Shown here: one piece after another, positions 29,177 to 38,622 of the stretch
How the letters are laid out: each line of letters begins with the position of its first letter
Numbering within the stretch: position 1 is the stretch's first letter
Assembly (NCBI RefSeq): GCF_017312485.1
Contig: NZ_BMBA01000002.1
Location: forward strand, 1,168,635 to 1,232,634
Source of the DNA: Clostridium zeae
GTDB lineage: Bacteria; Bacillota; Clostridia; Clostridiales; Clostridiaceae
Direction of reading: 5' to 3'
Length of the DNA: 64,000 nt
The notes under the pieces: model-generated
What the model was told of the DNA's origin: nothing
The model's input: only the letters and a program-made list of their open reading frames with translations
Database searches by the model: none
Translations under genes and position numbers: made by a program

Positions 29177-30925
29177 ATGAACAAGCATGCAGTATACCAC
29201 AGAGCAAAAAGCAATTATGCCTTTGCAATTAATGAAAATACTTTAGCCATTAGACTTAGAACAGCCAGTAAAGATATTGATGAAGTTAAGCTTCACTATG
29301 GAGATTACTGGGAAGAAGTTGACGGCAGATGGGTTTGGAGAAAAGAAAAAGTAAATTTAAAAATTGAATTCGAAACAGATTTATTTACTTATTGGAGAGT
29401 AGATATTAATCCAAAAGACTATACCCTAAAGTATGGCTTTGAACTAATAAAAGGACAAGATCGACTAATGTATATAGAGAGAGGATTTTTTGATGTTGAT
29501 GATAAATCCATTGAAAACGATATAAATAGTTATTTTAGTTTTGCATATATTAACAGCATAGATATCTTCAAATCGCCTTCCTGGGCAGAAGATACTATTT
29601 GGTATCAGATTTTTCCAGATAGATTTTGTAATGGAGATAAGAGTAATGATCCGGAAAATGTGCATCATTGGGAAGAAAAGATATTAGGAACTCATGAATT
29701 CTATGGTGGAGATTTAAGAGGTATAATCGAAAAATTGGATTATCTAAAGGATTTAGGGATTACAGGATTATATTTAACACCTATATTTAAATCCCCTTCA
29801 AGCCATAAATATGATACTACAGATTATTTTGAAATTGATCCTCACTTTGGAACTAAAGAAGAACTTAGGGCTTTAGTTAAAGAAGCTCACTCAAGAAATA
29901 TAAGAATTATGTTAGATGCTGTTTTCAATCATATTGGAGTTACTTCTAAACAATTTAAGGATGTTATTGAAAAGGGAGAAAAATCAATATACTATAATTG
30001 GTTTTATATTCAAAAATGGCCTGTAACTGATAATGAAGGTAAATTAATAGGTGAAAATTATAGGAACTTCAGTACAGATATGCCTAAGTTAAATACCGAA
30101 AATGAAGAAGTAATTCAGTACTTACTTAAGATATCTAAGTATTGGATTGAAGAATTTGATATTGATGCATGGAGATTAGACGCTGCTAATGAAGTTGACC
30201 ATGAGTTTTGGAGGAAATTTAGACATGCTGTAAAAGCTTGTGGAAAAGATATTTATATATTAGGAGAAACCTGGTTTGACTCTCATATTTGGTTACAGGG
30301 AGATCAATTTGATGCAACTACGAATTATCCACAAACAAAGCCAATTTTAGAATGGGCAGCCTGCAGAAGCATTAATGCTATTGATTTTCAAAGAATGTAT
30401 GTGGAGGCGATGCTAAGATACAGTGATAATGTAAACAAGACTATGTTTAACTTATTAGATAGCCATGATACACCAAGAATATTTACTTTGGCAAAGGAAA
30501 ATAAAAATTTATTAGAAATTTGTTATGTACTTTTATATACACTACCAGGATCACCTTGTATTTTCTATGGCTCCGAATACGCAATTGCAGGAGAAAATGA
30601 CCCATATTGCAGATTACCAATGCCATGGGAAAAAGAAAAACCAGAGATTTTTGAAAAACTAAAACATATCATAAAATTAAGAAAACAATATAAAGCTTTA
30701 AGTGGAACTACTGAATTTATAATGGTAGAAGAAGAAGAAGTTATAATAAAAAAAGTAAGAGATGAAGAAGAGTTATATTTAATAATCAATCTATCTAATT
30801 CAGAGAAAAACTATGACCTATCTTCTAATTTAATAAAAACTGCAGCTGTAAACTTAATGGATGGGAAAGATATTAATGTAGCTAATATCACTGTAAATTC
30901 AGAAGGTTTTGTGCTTATCAAATAA
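29177..30925 (+). CDS. GH13 alpha-glycosidase (neopullulanase/cyclomaltodextrinase type)
   Basis: The 582-residue enzyme has an N-terminal CBM34-like domain (about residues 1-120) and a GH13 barrel. WYQIFPDRFCNG starts the barrel, the nucleophile is in AWRLDAANEVD (about residue 335), the acid/base in ILGETWFD (about 363) and the transition-state Asp in LLDSHDTPR (about 430). It lacks a signal peptide, so it acts on maltodextrins or internal glycogen in the cytoplasm. AAAGGGG precedes its ATG. A convergent phosphohexomutase gene follows. Confidence 0.92.
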   Translation: MNKHAVYHRAKSNYAFAINENTLAIRLRTASKDIDEVKLHYGDYWEEVDGRWVWRKEKVNLKIEFETDLFTYWRVDINPKDYTLKYGFELIKGQDRLMYIERGFFDVDDKSIENDINSYFSFAYINSIDIFKSPSWAEDTIWYQIFPDRFCNGDKSNDPENVHHWEEKILGTHEFYGGDLRGIIEKLDYLKDLGITGLYLTPIFKSPSSHKYDTTDYFEIDPHFGTKEELRALVKEAHSRNIRIMLDAVFNHIGVTSKQFKDVIEKGEKSIYYNWFYIQKWPVTDNEGKLIGENYRNFSTDMPKLNTENEEVIQYLLKISKYWIEEFDIDAWRLDAANEVDHEFWRKFRHAVKACGKDIYILGETWFDSHIWLQGDQFDATTNYPQTKPILEWAACRSINAIDFQRMYVEAMLRYSDNVNKTMFNLLDSHDTPRIFTLAKENKNLLEICYVLLYTLPGSPCIFYGSEYAIAGENDPYCRLPMPWEKEKPEIFEKLKHIIKLRKQYKALSGTTEFIMVEEEEVIIKKVRDEEELYLIINLSNSEKNYDLSSNLIKTAAVNLMDGKDINVANITVNSEGFVLIK

Positions 30926-30935
30926 TAAAATACTA

Positions 30936-30964
30936 AACCCTAGACAGAAATGTCTAGGGTTCTA
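30936..30964. terminator. Bidirectional terminator between GH13 and phosphohexomutase genes
   Basis: CCCTAGACA/TGTCTAGGG arms around a GAAA loop, 11 bases after the GH13 stop. Confidence 0.8.
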
Positions 30965-30995
30965 TATAGTTAAAGGTATACTCAAATCCAACCTT

Positions 30996-32516
30996 TTATA
31001 ATTTCATATTTAAACTATCATAATTACTAAAGAAAAAGTTAAGAGCTTTTAAAATCTCCTCTACTCCGCCCTCAATATCACTTTCAATATTTAATGCAAG
31101 AAGAGGTTCATGCAAGGATAATCTTAATAAAAACCAACCTTCCTCTTTAGTACAATTTATTTTTATTCCTTCATAATTTTGAGGTTCAATATTCCAGCCT
31201 TCAAACTTATGCGACAATTCTTTTAAATTATCAATCACTGATTGACCATAAACCTTAAAGTCATCATCATCTATTTTTATTCTAATTTCCTTACTTTCTT
31301 TAGGATGCTTTAAATTCTTTATTAAATAATCAATGTCTTTTCCTTCTTTTTTTAGTTTAGACATTTCTATAAGGATTTTTACTATAAGGTAAGCACCATC
31401 ATCTAAAAAGTAATTTTCTTTTAAGGCTGCATGACCTGATGTTTCTATTGCTAAAGGGCATTCAATGCCTTCATCATTTAACCTTTTAGCTTCATTTATA
31501 ACGTTTTTATATCCTCGTTTAAATCTATGATGAATTCCACCTAAATTAGTTATGAAATCAGTTAGACCTGTTGAAGTTATGGAATCAGTAACTATAGTTA
31601 CCCCATTTTCTTCATTAATTATTATTGAAGATATTAAAGCTATTAGAGCATTTTTATTTATTTCTTCCCCAGATTTTGATACTATAGCAGCTCTATCCAC
31701 ATCTGTGTCAAAAATTATCCCAAGATCTGCTTTACACTTTAAAACTGCATTCCTTATAGACTCCATGGCTTCTTTATTTTCTGGATTAGGGATATGATTT
31801 GGAAAATTGCCATCAGGATTTAAAAACTGACTTCCTTCTATATCAGCTCCAAGATTCTTTAATACCTTGGTTGCAAAAAAACCTCCTGCTCCATTTCCTG
31901 CATCAACTATAATTTTAGCTCCTGTTAATGGTTTTTCTGATCCTACAGCTTCTCTCACTTTATCAACAAGTACTTTTGAGTAGTCATCAACTAAACTAAA
32001 CTTTTTCACCTGACCACTTAAATTTTTTGATGAGCTTTCATTATTTATAGAAAAATCTATTATTTTCTCAATATCTTCTTTCTCACATCCACCGGCTGAA
32101 GTAAAAAACTTAAGACCATTATAGTAATAAGGAAGGTGACTTGCTGTGATCATAATTGCTCCATCACATTTGTAATCTTCTAATCTAGTTGTCATAAACA
32201 TTGATGGTGTTGTGGTCATCCCGCAATCAAATACTATTACTCCTTCTTTAATTAAAGCGTCAGTTAGAGCATCTTTTAAAATAGTGCCAGATAATCTTGA
32301 GTCCATTCCTAGAGCTATTTTTAAGTTACTTTTGTTATCACCAATACTTTTTAGCCACTTAAAGAAGCCGCTACCTATTAAAGCTACAATCTCAGGAGTT
32401 AAGTTTGCTTTATGCTCTTTAGTTTCTATAGCTATTCCTCTAATATCAGTACCGTTTACTAACTTTTTTAATGATATACTCAAATCTTCCTTAATGCAGG
32501 AAAAACTTGTAGCCAT
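30996..32516 (-). CDS. Phosphomannomutase/phosphoglucomutase family protein
   Basis: This 506-residue alpha-D-phosphohexomutase has the phosphoserine loop ITASHLPYYYNG (about residue 122), the metal loop DTDVDRAAIV (about 265) and the sugar loop AIETSGHAAL (about 350). It interconverts hexose 1- and 6-phosphates. It starts 22 bases after the transketolase stop behind AAAAAGGAGG, so it probably belongs to the PTS operon above it. The preferred sugar cannot be read from the motifs. Confidence 0.88.
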   Translation of the reverse strand: MATSFSCIKEDLSISLKKLVNGTDIRGIAIETKEHKANLTPEIVALIGSGFFKWLKSIGDNKSNLKIALGMDSRLSGTILKDALTDALIKEGVIVFDCGMTTTPSMFMTTRLEDYKCDGAIMITASHLPYYYNGLKFFTSAGGCEKEDIEKIIDFSINNESSSKNLSGQVKKFSLVDDYSKVLVDKVREAVGSEKPLTGAKIIVDAGNGAGGFFATKVLKNLGADIEGSQFLNPDGNFPNHIPNPENKEAMESIRNAVLKCKADLGIIFDTDVDRAAIVSKSGEEINKNALIALISSIIINEENGVTIVTDSITSTGLTDFITNLGGIHHRFKRGYKNVINEAKRLNDEGIECPLAIETSGHAALKENYFLDDGAYLIVKILIEMSKLKKEGKDIDYLIKNLKHPKESKEIRIKIDDDDFKVYGQSVIDNLKELSHKFEGWNIEPQNYEGIKINCTKEEGWFLLRLSLHEPLLALNIESDIEGGVEEILKALNFFFSNYDSLNMKL

Positions 32517-32537
32517 TGATATGCCTCCTTTTTAAGA

Positions 32538-33458
32538 TTATTTTAGTTCTTTAGCCGCTTTAACAATAGCTTCTGGTGTAAGTCCATAGTGTTCTAGTAG
32601 TAAATCTGGGGTTCCTGACTGTCCAAATACATCTTTAAGTCCTATTCTCTTAAGTTTAGCTGGATATTCTTCTGATAATACTTCTGCTACCGCTGAACCT
32701 AATCCTCCTATTATACTATGTTCTTCTGCTGTAATTACCTTACCTATGTTTTTAGCTAAACTTACTATAAGCTCTGTATCAAGCGGCTTTATGCTAGCTA
32801 TATTTACAACTGTTGCTTCTATATTTTCCTTGCTTAAAGTCTCTGCTGCTTCTAATGCTTTTGCTACCATTATTCCTGTAGCTATTATTAGTATGTCATT
32901 TCCTTCTCTTAATACTTCACCTTTTCCTATTTTAAATTCATAGCTTTCATTATGAATTACTGGTGTTGCTGCTCTTCCAAATCTTATATATACAGGTCCT
33001 TGGTATTCAACTGCTGCATATACTGCTTTTTTTGCTTCTACTGCATCTGACGGATTTAATACCACCATATTTGGTATACTTCTCATTAAAGATATATCTT
33101 CTATAGCTTGATGGCTTCCTCCATCTTCCCCCACTGTTATACCTGCATGAGTTACAGCTATCTTCACATTTAATTTTGGATATGCCACTGAGTTTCTTAT
33201 CTGCTCAAAGGCTCTTCCTGCTGCAAACATAGCAAAAGTTGTTGCAAATGGTATTTTTCCACAAGTAGCGAGTCCCGCTGCTGTTCCTATCATGTCAGCT
33301 TCAGCTATTCCCATATCTAAGAATCTTTCTGGTGCTACCTTCTTAAATTCTATACTTTTAGTTGCTTTTGCAAGGTCTGCATCCAATACTACTATTTTCT
33401 CGTTTGATTCTAATTCCTTTAATGCTTCTCCATAAGCTTCTCTTGTTGCTATATTCAT
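32538..33458 (-). CDS. Transketolase, C-terminal subunit
   Basis: 306 residues covering the pyrimidine-binding and C-terminal domains of a split transketolase: GIAEADMIGTAAGLA, FAMFAAGRAFEQIRNSVAY and GEDGGSHQAIEDISL. It forms an active thiamine-diphosphate enzyme with the N-terminal half encoded upstream. The two genes overlap by one base. It moves two-carbon units between sugar phosphates in the pentose phosphate route. Confidence 0.93.
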   Translation of the reverse strand: MNIATREAYGEALKELESNEKIVVLDADLAKATKSIEFKKVAPERFLDMGIAEADMIGTAAGLATCGKIPFATTFAMFAAGRAFEQIRNSVAYPKLNVKIAVTHAGITVGEDGGSHQAIEDISLMRSIPNMVVLNPSDAVEAKKAVYAAVEYQGPVYIRFGRAATPVIHNESYEFKIGKGEVLREGNDILIIATGIMVAKALEAAETLSKENIEATVVNIASIKPLDTELIVSLAKNIGKVITAEEHSIIGGLGSAVAEVLSEEYPAKLKRIGLKDVFGQSGTPDLLLEHYGLTPEAIVKAAKELK

Positions 33459-34279
33459 TATTTTTCTCCTCCTTTTAACTCACTTAAAGCTTGCACCTTT
33501 TGCTCTTCATTTGGTGCTGTTCCATGCCAGGAGGCTTGATTTTCCATGAAGGAAACTCCTTTTCCCTTTACTGTCTTAGCTATTATTGCTGTTGGTTTTC
33601 CTTTAACTTCTTTAGCTTTAACTAGAGCTGTTTTTATTTCTTCTAAGTTGTGTCCATCTATAACTAGCACATTCCATCCAAAGGCTTCAAACTTCTTATC
33701 TACTGGACTTACATTCATAACTTCTTCATTTGATCCATCTATTTGTAGTCCATTAAAATCTACAAAGGCTACTAGATTATCTAAGTTGTAATGAGCTGTA
33801 CTCATAGCAGCTTCCCATATTTGACCTTCTTGTAGTTCTCCATCACCTATTATTGTATATACTCTATAGTCTTTTTTATCTAGCTTTCCTGCGAGTGCCA
33901 TTCCATTTGCTGCCGATAAACCTTGACCAAGAGACCCTGTAGACATATCTACTCCTGGAGTTTTCTTCATATCTGGATGACCCTGCAATATAGATCCAAT
34001 TTTTCTAAGAGATTTAAGCTCTTCTTTTTTAAAGTATCCTCTTTCAGCTAAAGCTGCATAAAGTCCTGGTGCTGCATGTCCTTTTGATAATACAAATCTA
34101 TCTCTATCTTCCCACTTAGGTTCTTCCACCTTTATGTTCATCTCTTCAAAATATAATACTGTTAGTATATCTGCTATTGACAGTGACCCACCTGGATGTC
34201 CTGATTTTGCTTCTGCTAGCATTTCAACTATATCTATTCTTATAGCTTTTGCTATATCTTTTAGTTTTTCTGTATTCAA
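33458..34279 (-). CDS. Transketolase, N-terminal subunit
   Basis: 273 residues holding the thiamine-diphosphate domain: [28 protein letters not shown] and [13 protein letters not shown] (the ThDP GDG motif), with [11 protein letters not shown] at the end. It is the partner of the following gene. The split form is common in Firmicutes sugar operons and often duplicates a full-length housekeeping transketolase. The leader (34280-34504) is occupied by a nested pair of hairpin elements. Confidence 0.93.
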   Translation of the reverse strand: MNTEKLKDIAKAIRIDIVEMLAEAKSGHPGGSLSIADILTVLYFEEMNIKVEEPKWEDRDRFVLSKGHAAPGLYAALAERGYFKKEELKSLRKIGSILQGHPDMKKTPGVDMSTGSLGQGLSAANGMALAGKLDKKDYRVYTIIGDGELQEGQIWEAAMSTAHYNLDNLVAFVDFNGLQIDGSNEEVMNVSPVDKKFEAFGWNVLVIDGHNLEEIKTALVKAKEVKGKPTAIIAKTVKGKGVSFMENQASWHGTAPNEEQKVQALSELKGGEK

Positions 34280-34303
34280 CTTCTATTCCTCCTATATTTT
34301 CAA

Positions 34304-34504
34304 GGAGCTGTAACTCAAAGAATAAAACCACAATATCTTGTATTAAAGATGTACCACTTCAATCCGAAATCTATTTTTTAAACTCTCACGGTTTTTGGTT
34401 AGAGAATTTAAAAATAATAAGTTTCAATATGAAGTGGTACATCCATATAGATTTCAAAATTCTAAAAAACATATTGTGATATAATTTCTTAATGTGACAA
34501 CCCC
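34304..34504. repeat. Hairpin repeat gamma copy 1, interrupted by an alpha element
   Basis: The ends GGAGCTGTAACTCAAAGA and AATTTCTTAATGTGACAACCCC are imperfect inverted repeats that match the uninterrupted copy at 36907-37006. The middle is split by the hairpin at 34348-34443. Confidence 0.6.
34348..34443. repeat. Hairpin repeat alpha copy 2, inside gamma copy 1
   Basis: Perfect 14-base inverted ends, GATGTACCACTTCA and TGAAGTGGTACATC, around about 68 bases that can also pair in part. It lies in the middle of a gamma repeat, so it arrived later. Confidence 0.65.
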
Positions 34505-34514
34505 TTAACTTTAA

Positions 34515-35156
34515 TTATTTTTCAGTAGAATCTTTAAACTCATCTATGATTTCACGAATTTTTTTTGCGTTTTTCGCTATATCTTCTGAGCTTCCGTTGG
34601 TTAATAAACCTCCGAATCCACAAACATCTACTTTGTTTTCCAACCATACGTGCAAGTTATCAAGAGTAATTCCACCACTAGCTAGAATTGGCATATCAGG
34701 AATTGGTGTCTTGAATACCTTCACTAGCTTTGGCCCATAGAAATCTGAGATTGGGAAAGCCTTAATAAATGCAGCACCTAAACTTAATCCCTCTACAGCT
34801 TCAGTTAATGATGTACATCCTGGTGCATAAGGTATCTGATATCTATTACATACTTTTGCTACATCTTCATTATAAGTTGGTGCAATAATGAACTGTGCTC
34901 CATGTAAAATAGCATGACGAGCGGTTTCACTATCCAAAACTGTACCTGCTCCAACACAAAGTTCTTCTCCGTACTTTTCGCTAAGTCCCTCGATAATTCT
35001 TCCTGCATTATTTAAGGTGTAACTCATTTCCATAACCGGTATACCACCTTTAATACAGCCTTCAGCTATTTCGCATGCACGCTGAAGTGTTTTTACTCTT
35101 ACTATTGCTAGAGCTCCAACATCTACCATTCTTTTTGTTATATTCATTTTTTTCAT
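34515..35156 (-). CDS. KDPG/KHG aldolase family protein
   Basis: The 213-residue class I aldolase has the Glu of VMEMSYTL (about residue 43), GAGTVLDSE (about 73) and the Schiff-base Lys in FIKAFPIS (about 135). It would cleave a 2-keto-3-deoxy-6-phosphosugar acid to pyruvate and a triose phosphate. I use the second ATG (35156) because GAGGTGA is too close to the first. The sequence resembles Eda. In this operon its substrate is probably a sugar-acid phosphate derived from the PTS import. Confidence 0.87.
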   Translation of the reverse strand: MKKMNITKRMVDVGALAIVRVKTLQRACEIAEGCIKGGIPVMEMSYTLNNAGRIIEGLSEKYGEELCVGAGTVLDSETARHAILHGAQFIIAPTYNEDVAKVCNRYQIPYAPGCTSLTEAVEGLSLGAAFIKAFPISDFYGPKLVKVFKTPIPDMPILASGGITLDNLHVWLENKVDVCGFGGLLTNGSSEDIAKNAKKIREIIDEFKDSTEK

Positions 35157-35212
35157 ATCATTCACCTCAATATTCCTTATTACATTATTAGATTCTCATT
35201 AAAGTTTTTATA

Positions 35213-35280
35213 TATAGATAAACCAGTTCCGAATAGAATCTTTATTTGGATAAATTCTAATTTGAAGTAGTTTATCTATA
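35213..35280. repeat. Hairpin repeat alpha copy 3
   Basis: TATAGATAAACCAGTTC and GAAGTAGTTTATCTATA are near-perfect inverted ends of a 68-base hairpin between the lyase and aldolase genes. Confidence 0.6.
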
Positions 35281-35289
35281 AATTTCTTA

Positions 35290-35375
35290 ACTCAACTATT
35301 AATTTATGCATGTCCGAAAAGTCCCTTAAACAGCGATCTTCGAACAAGTACAAATTAAGTTTTCAAACAGGAAAT
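35290..35375. repeat. Dispersed repeat beta copy 2
   Basis: Begins CTCAACTATTAATTTATGCA and contains AAGTACAAATTAAGTTTTC. It matches 13355-13436 and, as there, directly follows an alpha hairpin. It ends two bases before the lyase stop codon. Confidence 0.5.
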
Positions 35376-35377
35376 CC

Positions 35378-36277
35378 TTAGTATAAACCACTATTAAATG
35401 TAGCTTTATAAGCTTCAACTACACGCTTGATTTCTTCAAGCTTTTCACCGGTAGGTTGTGTTGCTGGAAGACGTGCAGGTCCAACATTTATGCCATTTAA
35501 CGTAACAGTCTGTTTGATAACAGATGGTATAGTTCCAAACTTAAGAATACGGCGAAGTTCTTCAATGCTATCTTGTGCTTTTTGAGCTGCTTCCAAATCA
35601 CCCTTAATAAAATTGTTATATATAGCTACATCTATTTCTGCTAGAAAATTTGCTGTTGCTGCAACTGCACCTTGTCCACCAACCTTAAGAATATCAAGAA
35701 TAAGTGAATCGGAACCTGAGAATACGCCGAAATCTTCTCCTTTAGTTACTTCAAGATAAGCTTTCATGTTTTCCAGCTTTCCACCACTGTCCTTAATACC
35801 AATAATGTTCTTAACTTTAGCTAATTCACGCACTGATTCCGGTTCAATATTTATACCAGTTTTCCCTGGCATGTTATACATCAGAATCGGTAGCTTAACT
35901 GATGATGCAACTGCTTTATAGTGTGCAACTAATTCCTGTTGTGTTGGAGCCACAAAATATGGTGTTATAACCGATAGCGCACTTGCACCAATCTCTTCCA
36001 TTCTTTTTGATAAATTTATAACTTCACGAGTAGAATTACCACCTGTTCCTACAAAAACAGGCACTCTATTATTTGTATGTTCAATAACAATTTTTGCAAA
36101 TTCTACTTTTTCATCATCTGTTAGAACATGACATTCGCCATTTGTTCCTAAAATAAATAATCCATAAACACCTTTGCCGATTAGGTAGTCAATCAATTCA
36201 CGGGTTGCTTGAGGATTGATATCTTGATTTTCATCAAGAGGCGTGATCATCGCACATATAATACCTTTATATTCCAT
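35378..36277 (-). CDS. Dihydrodipicolinate synthase/N-acetylneuraminate lyase family protein
   Basis: The 299-residue TIM-barrel aldolase has GTNGECHVLT (phosphate/pyruvate site, about residue 44), Tyr in LMYNMPGKTG (about 134) and the Schiff-base Lys in IIGIKDSGG (about 162). The family covers DapA, NanA and sugar-acid lyases or dehydratases. Its place between a SIS isomerase and a KDPG aldolase argues for a catabolic 2-keto-3-deoxy-sugar acid reaction rather than lysine synthesis. The exact substrate is open. Confidence 0.85.
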   Translation of the reverse strand: MEYKGIICAMITPLDENQDINPQATRELIDYLIGKGVYGLFILGTNGECHVLTDDEKVEFAKIVIEHTNNRVPVFVGTGGNSTREVINLSKRMEEIGASALSVITPYFVAPTQQELVAHYKAVASSVKLPILMYNMPGKTGINIEPESVRELAKVKNIIGIKDSGGKLENMKAYLEVTKGEDFGVFSGSDSLILDILKVGGQGAVAATANFLAEIDVAIYNNFIKGDLEAAQKAQDSIEELRRILKFGTIPSVIKQTVTLNGINVGPARLPATQPTGEKLEEIKRVVEAYKATFNSGLY

Positions 36278-36281
36278 AAAA

Positions 36282-36884
36282 TTATTTCCCTTCTCTAATA
36301 GATTTTCCTAGACTTCCACCTGGATGCCATTTTAGATATTGCTGTGCATCAAGCCCTTTAGCATGTTGTAATGCAATACTCAATGACTGTAAGGCTATTG
36401 TTTCTGCAATGATTGAAGCACGAGGTGCCTTATTAAGAGAATCCCCTTCTTCTCTAATTCCTGCGAAGATGAAGGTATCTGAAACATCTTTTAGCCATGA
36501 ATTAGGATTGCCACTGACTCCAATAATTTTAGCTTTATTAGCTTTTAAGGTCTCAACAGTTGATTTTAGTTCTTGGGTTTCACCACTATTTGATATAGCT
36601 ATGACCACATCGCCAGGGACCACTTGGCCACTTGATCCATGCACAGCTTCTGTTCCATGCAATATATATGCTGGTGTTCCAGTGGATGAAAGTAATGAAG
36701 AAATGTATCCTGATACATGACCTGGCTTACCGATACCAGTAACATGTACGCGTCCATAATTTTTTTCTGCTTCAAGAATAAGATCACGAGCCTTATTAAT
36801 AGCAGCTTCATCAATTGAAGCTATAAATGTTGATATTTCATTAGCCAATATATCTAAAAATTCAGGTACTGTATTTCCAACCAT
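36282..36884 (-). CDS. SIS-domain sugar-phosphate isomerase
   Basis: The 200-residue protein has one SIS domain: VTGIGKPGHVSGYISSLLSSTG (split as VTGIGKPGHVSG and SSLLSSTG), AISNSGETQELKSTVETLK and the end KWHPGGSLGK. That end is typical of KdsD/GutQ-type ketose/aldose phosphate isomerases. It lacks the CBS domains of KdsD. It probably isomerises the sugar phosphate delivered by the PTS. AAGGAGGAC lies before the ATG. It is 4 bases from the next gene. Confidence 0.85.
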   Translation of the reverse strand: MVGNTVPEFLDILANEISTFIASIDEAAINKARDLILEAEKNYGRVHVTGIGKPGHVSGYISSLLSSTGTPAYILHGTEAVHGSSGQVVPGDVVIAISNSGETQELKSTVETLKANKAKIIGVSGNPNSWLKDVSDTFIFAGIREEGDSLNKAPRASIIAETIALQSLSIALQHAKGLDAQQYLKWHPGGSLGKSIREGK

Positions 36885-36906
36885 GATTTGTCCTCCTTAA
36901 AATTAT

Positions 36907-37006
36907 GGAGCTGTAACATAAAGAGTAAAAACTACAATGTTTTATATTAGATTTCTAAATTCTAAAAAAAACATATTGTGTTTAGATTTCTCAATGCGAC
37001 AGCCCC
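36907..37006. repeat. Hairpin repeat gamma copy 2 (uninterrupted)
   Basis: GGAGCTGTAACATAAAGAG and CTCAATGCGACAGCCCC pair as inverted ends. ACTACAATGTT and AACATATTGTG continue the stem. It lies between the IIC and SIS genes. Confidence 0.6.
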
Positions 37007-37018
37007 GTATTAATTAAC

Positions 37019-38290
37019 TTAGATAGGTTTTATTAATTGTAAAATTCTATGCAACACATTACCAACTACGTTATAATCTATGTTAGGGAATGTAGCACCT
37101 TGTATACCAAGTGTTCCATAAACCGGATATAGTAAGGTTGGAAGGAATGCAAGTAATAATCCTGCAATGAATGATCCAAGAACTGCTCCTCTCCATCCAC
37201 CTGATGAATTACCAAATACTGCTGCTGTACCACCTGAGAAGAAACAGATATGAGCAGCTGGTATAATTACTACAGGGAACACACTAGGCAATGCTACCAT
37301 AACCACAATTGCTAGTAGACCTGCAGTATATGAACAGATAAATCCTAAAATAACTGCATTTGGTGCATAAGGGAATACAGTTGGTACGTCTAACGCTGGA
37401 CGTGATCCTGGAATATACTTTTCAGCTATAATAACGAACGCAGCTGTTATTTCAGCTAAGAACATACGAACACCTGTCATTAATACTGACATACCAGCAA
37501 CAAATGTAAATGCTTGTACTATAGGGTAAACCAACCAGTGTTGTGTCCCAGAAAGTGTTTGAGTAAATGTTTGACCAGCTTTTAAAGTTGCAACATAGAA
37601 TAAAATCAACATAATTATTGATAGACCCATTAAGAAGTCTTTAAAAACTGCTAACCATTTTGGAAATTCGATTGATTCTGTAGTTTCCTCTTTATATTTT
37701 GAGAATATACGACCAACATAACCAGATAAACCATAACCAATCATATTGAAGTGACCAATAGCCTGTTCATCTCCACCTGTCAACTGACGCATAAATGGTT
37801 GACAGAATTGAGGTAATGCTGCAGACATAAAGCCTAAAATTGTTCCAGCAGTAAGGATTGTGATCATGTCACTGAATCCGTGAGCCTTCATAATTAGTAC
37901 TAATACACAAGAAAAGAATAAACTATGCCCTGTTGTAAAGAATATGTTCTTAAATCTAGTGATACGTGCAAAAACTAAGTTTAATATAAATCCTAAAATC
38001 AATGTACATGAAACCGCAAATCCAAATGTCTTTTGAGCAAGTGCTGTAGCAGCTTCAGGTGATGCTATAACTCCTGTGATACCAAAACCATATTGAAATA
38101 ATTTATTAAAGTTTTGTAGTGATCCAGTCATAGCAGATGCACCGATACCAAATACTAAAAAGCCTATAAGGGTCTTTGAAGCACCAGTAAATACATCAGT
38201 AGCTGATTTTTTTTGCAGAATCAGCCCTATACATGCAACTACACCAAGTAAAACAGCCGGGGTACTTAATAAACTTATAATAAAATCCAT
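37019..38290 (-). CDS. PTS ascorbate-family EIIC (UlaA/SgaT type)
   Basis: This 423-residue protein has ten to twelve membrane helices. GFLVFGIGASAMTGSLQNFN near residue 45 and VYGTLGIQGATFPNIDYN near the C-terminus fit the L-ascorbate/galactitol group of PTS channels. It imports and phosphorylates its sugar together with the IIB encoded upstream and the IIA domain of the regulator. Ascorbate itself is unlikely because no UlaD/E/F/G enzymes are present; the downstream enzymes point to a sugar acid or amino-sugar derivative. Confidence 0.85.
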   Translation of the reverse strand: MDFIISLLSTPAVLLGVVACIGLILQKKSATDVFTGASKTLIGFLVFGIGASAMTGSLQNFNKLFQYGFGITGVIASPEAATALAQKTFGFAVSCTLILGFILNLVFARITRFKNIFFTTGHSLFFSCVLVLIMKAHGFSDMITILTAGTILGFMSAALPQFCQPFMRQLTGGDEQAIGHFNMIGYGLSGYVGRIFSKYKEETTESIEFPKWLAVFKDFLMGLSIIMLILFYVATLKAGQTFTQTLSGTQHWLVYPIVQAFTFVAGMSVLMTGVRMFLAEITAAFVIIAEKYIPGSRPALDVPTVFPYAPNAVILGFICSYTAGLLAIVVMVALPSVFPVVIIPAAHICFFSGGTAAVFGNSSGGWRGAVLGSFIAGLLLAFLPTLLYPVYGTLGIQGATFPNIDYNVVGNVLHRILQLIKPI

Positions 38291-38319
38291 CTATAATCTC
38301 TCCCTTATTTTATTAAATT

Positions 38320-38607
38320 TTATTTTTCTTTTGATGCAAGAAATTGTTCTAATGCTTTTTTAATCTCATTACGATCAATAATATTATGGATACCAATAAC
38401 ATCAAATTTTAAGTTTTTCTTTTTTAGTTCTTCAGCAACATCAACCAATGTTTCTACAGCATCTCCAGTAAATCCATTTAATGAATCTAATGAACCGTGC
38501 TCAACCTCTATTGGAAAATTATTTTCCTTTATTACTTGTTGGGTCTTTATCTTTAACATTAAACTTGAGCCAACCCCTGCTCTACATGCGATTAATAGTT
38601 TATACAT
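38320..38607 (-). CDS. PTS EIIB (ascorbate/galactitol type)
   Basis: The 95-residue protein starts YKLLIACRAGVGSSLMLKIK. The Cys about residue 8 is the phosphorylation site and the GVGSS loop follows. It carries phosphate from an EIIA (probably the C-terminal domain of the neighbouring regulator) to EIIC. AAAGGAGGAG precedes the ATG. It lies between the regulator and IIC with 15- and 29-base gaps. Confidence 0.88.
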   Translation of the reverse strand: MYKLLIACRAGVGSSLMLKIKTQQVIKENNFPIEVEHGSLDSLNGFTGDAVETLVDVAEELKKKNLKFDVIGIHNIIDRNEIKKALEQFLASKEK

Positions 38608-38622
38608 AAATAACTCCTCCTT

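Noticed and set aside
34515-36277. The DHDPS-family gene as lysine-pathway dapA
   Set aside because: It sits within a sugar PTS operon next to a KDPG-type aldolase, with no other lysine genes.
34304-37006. Repeats as a CRISPR array
   Set aside because: Copies are few, of different families and irregularly spaced. They are hairpins, not short direct repeats with spacers.
37019-38607. The PTS as a true ascorbate system
   Set aside because: The transporter is of the ascorbate family, but none of the UlaD, UlaE, UlaF or UlaG enzymes is present.
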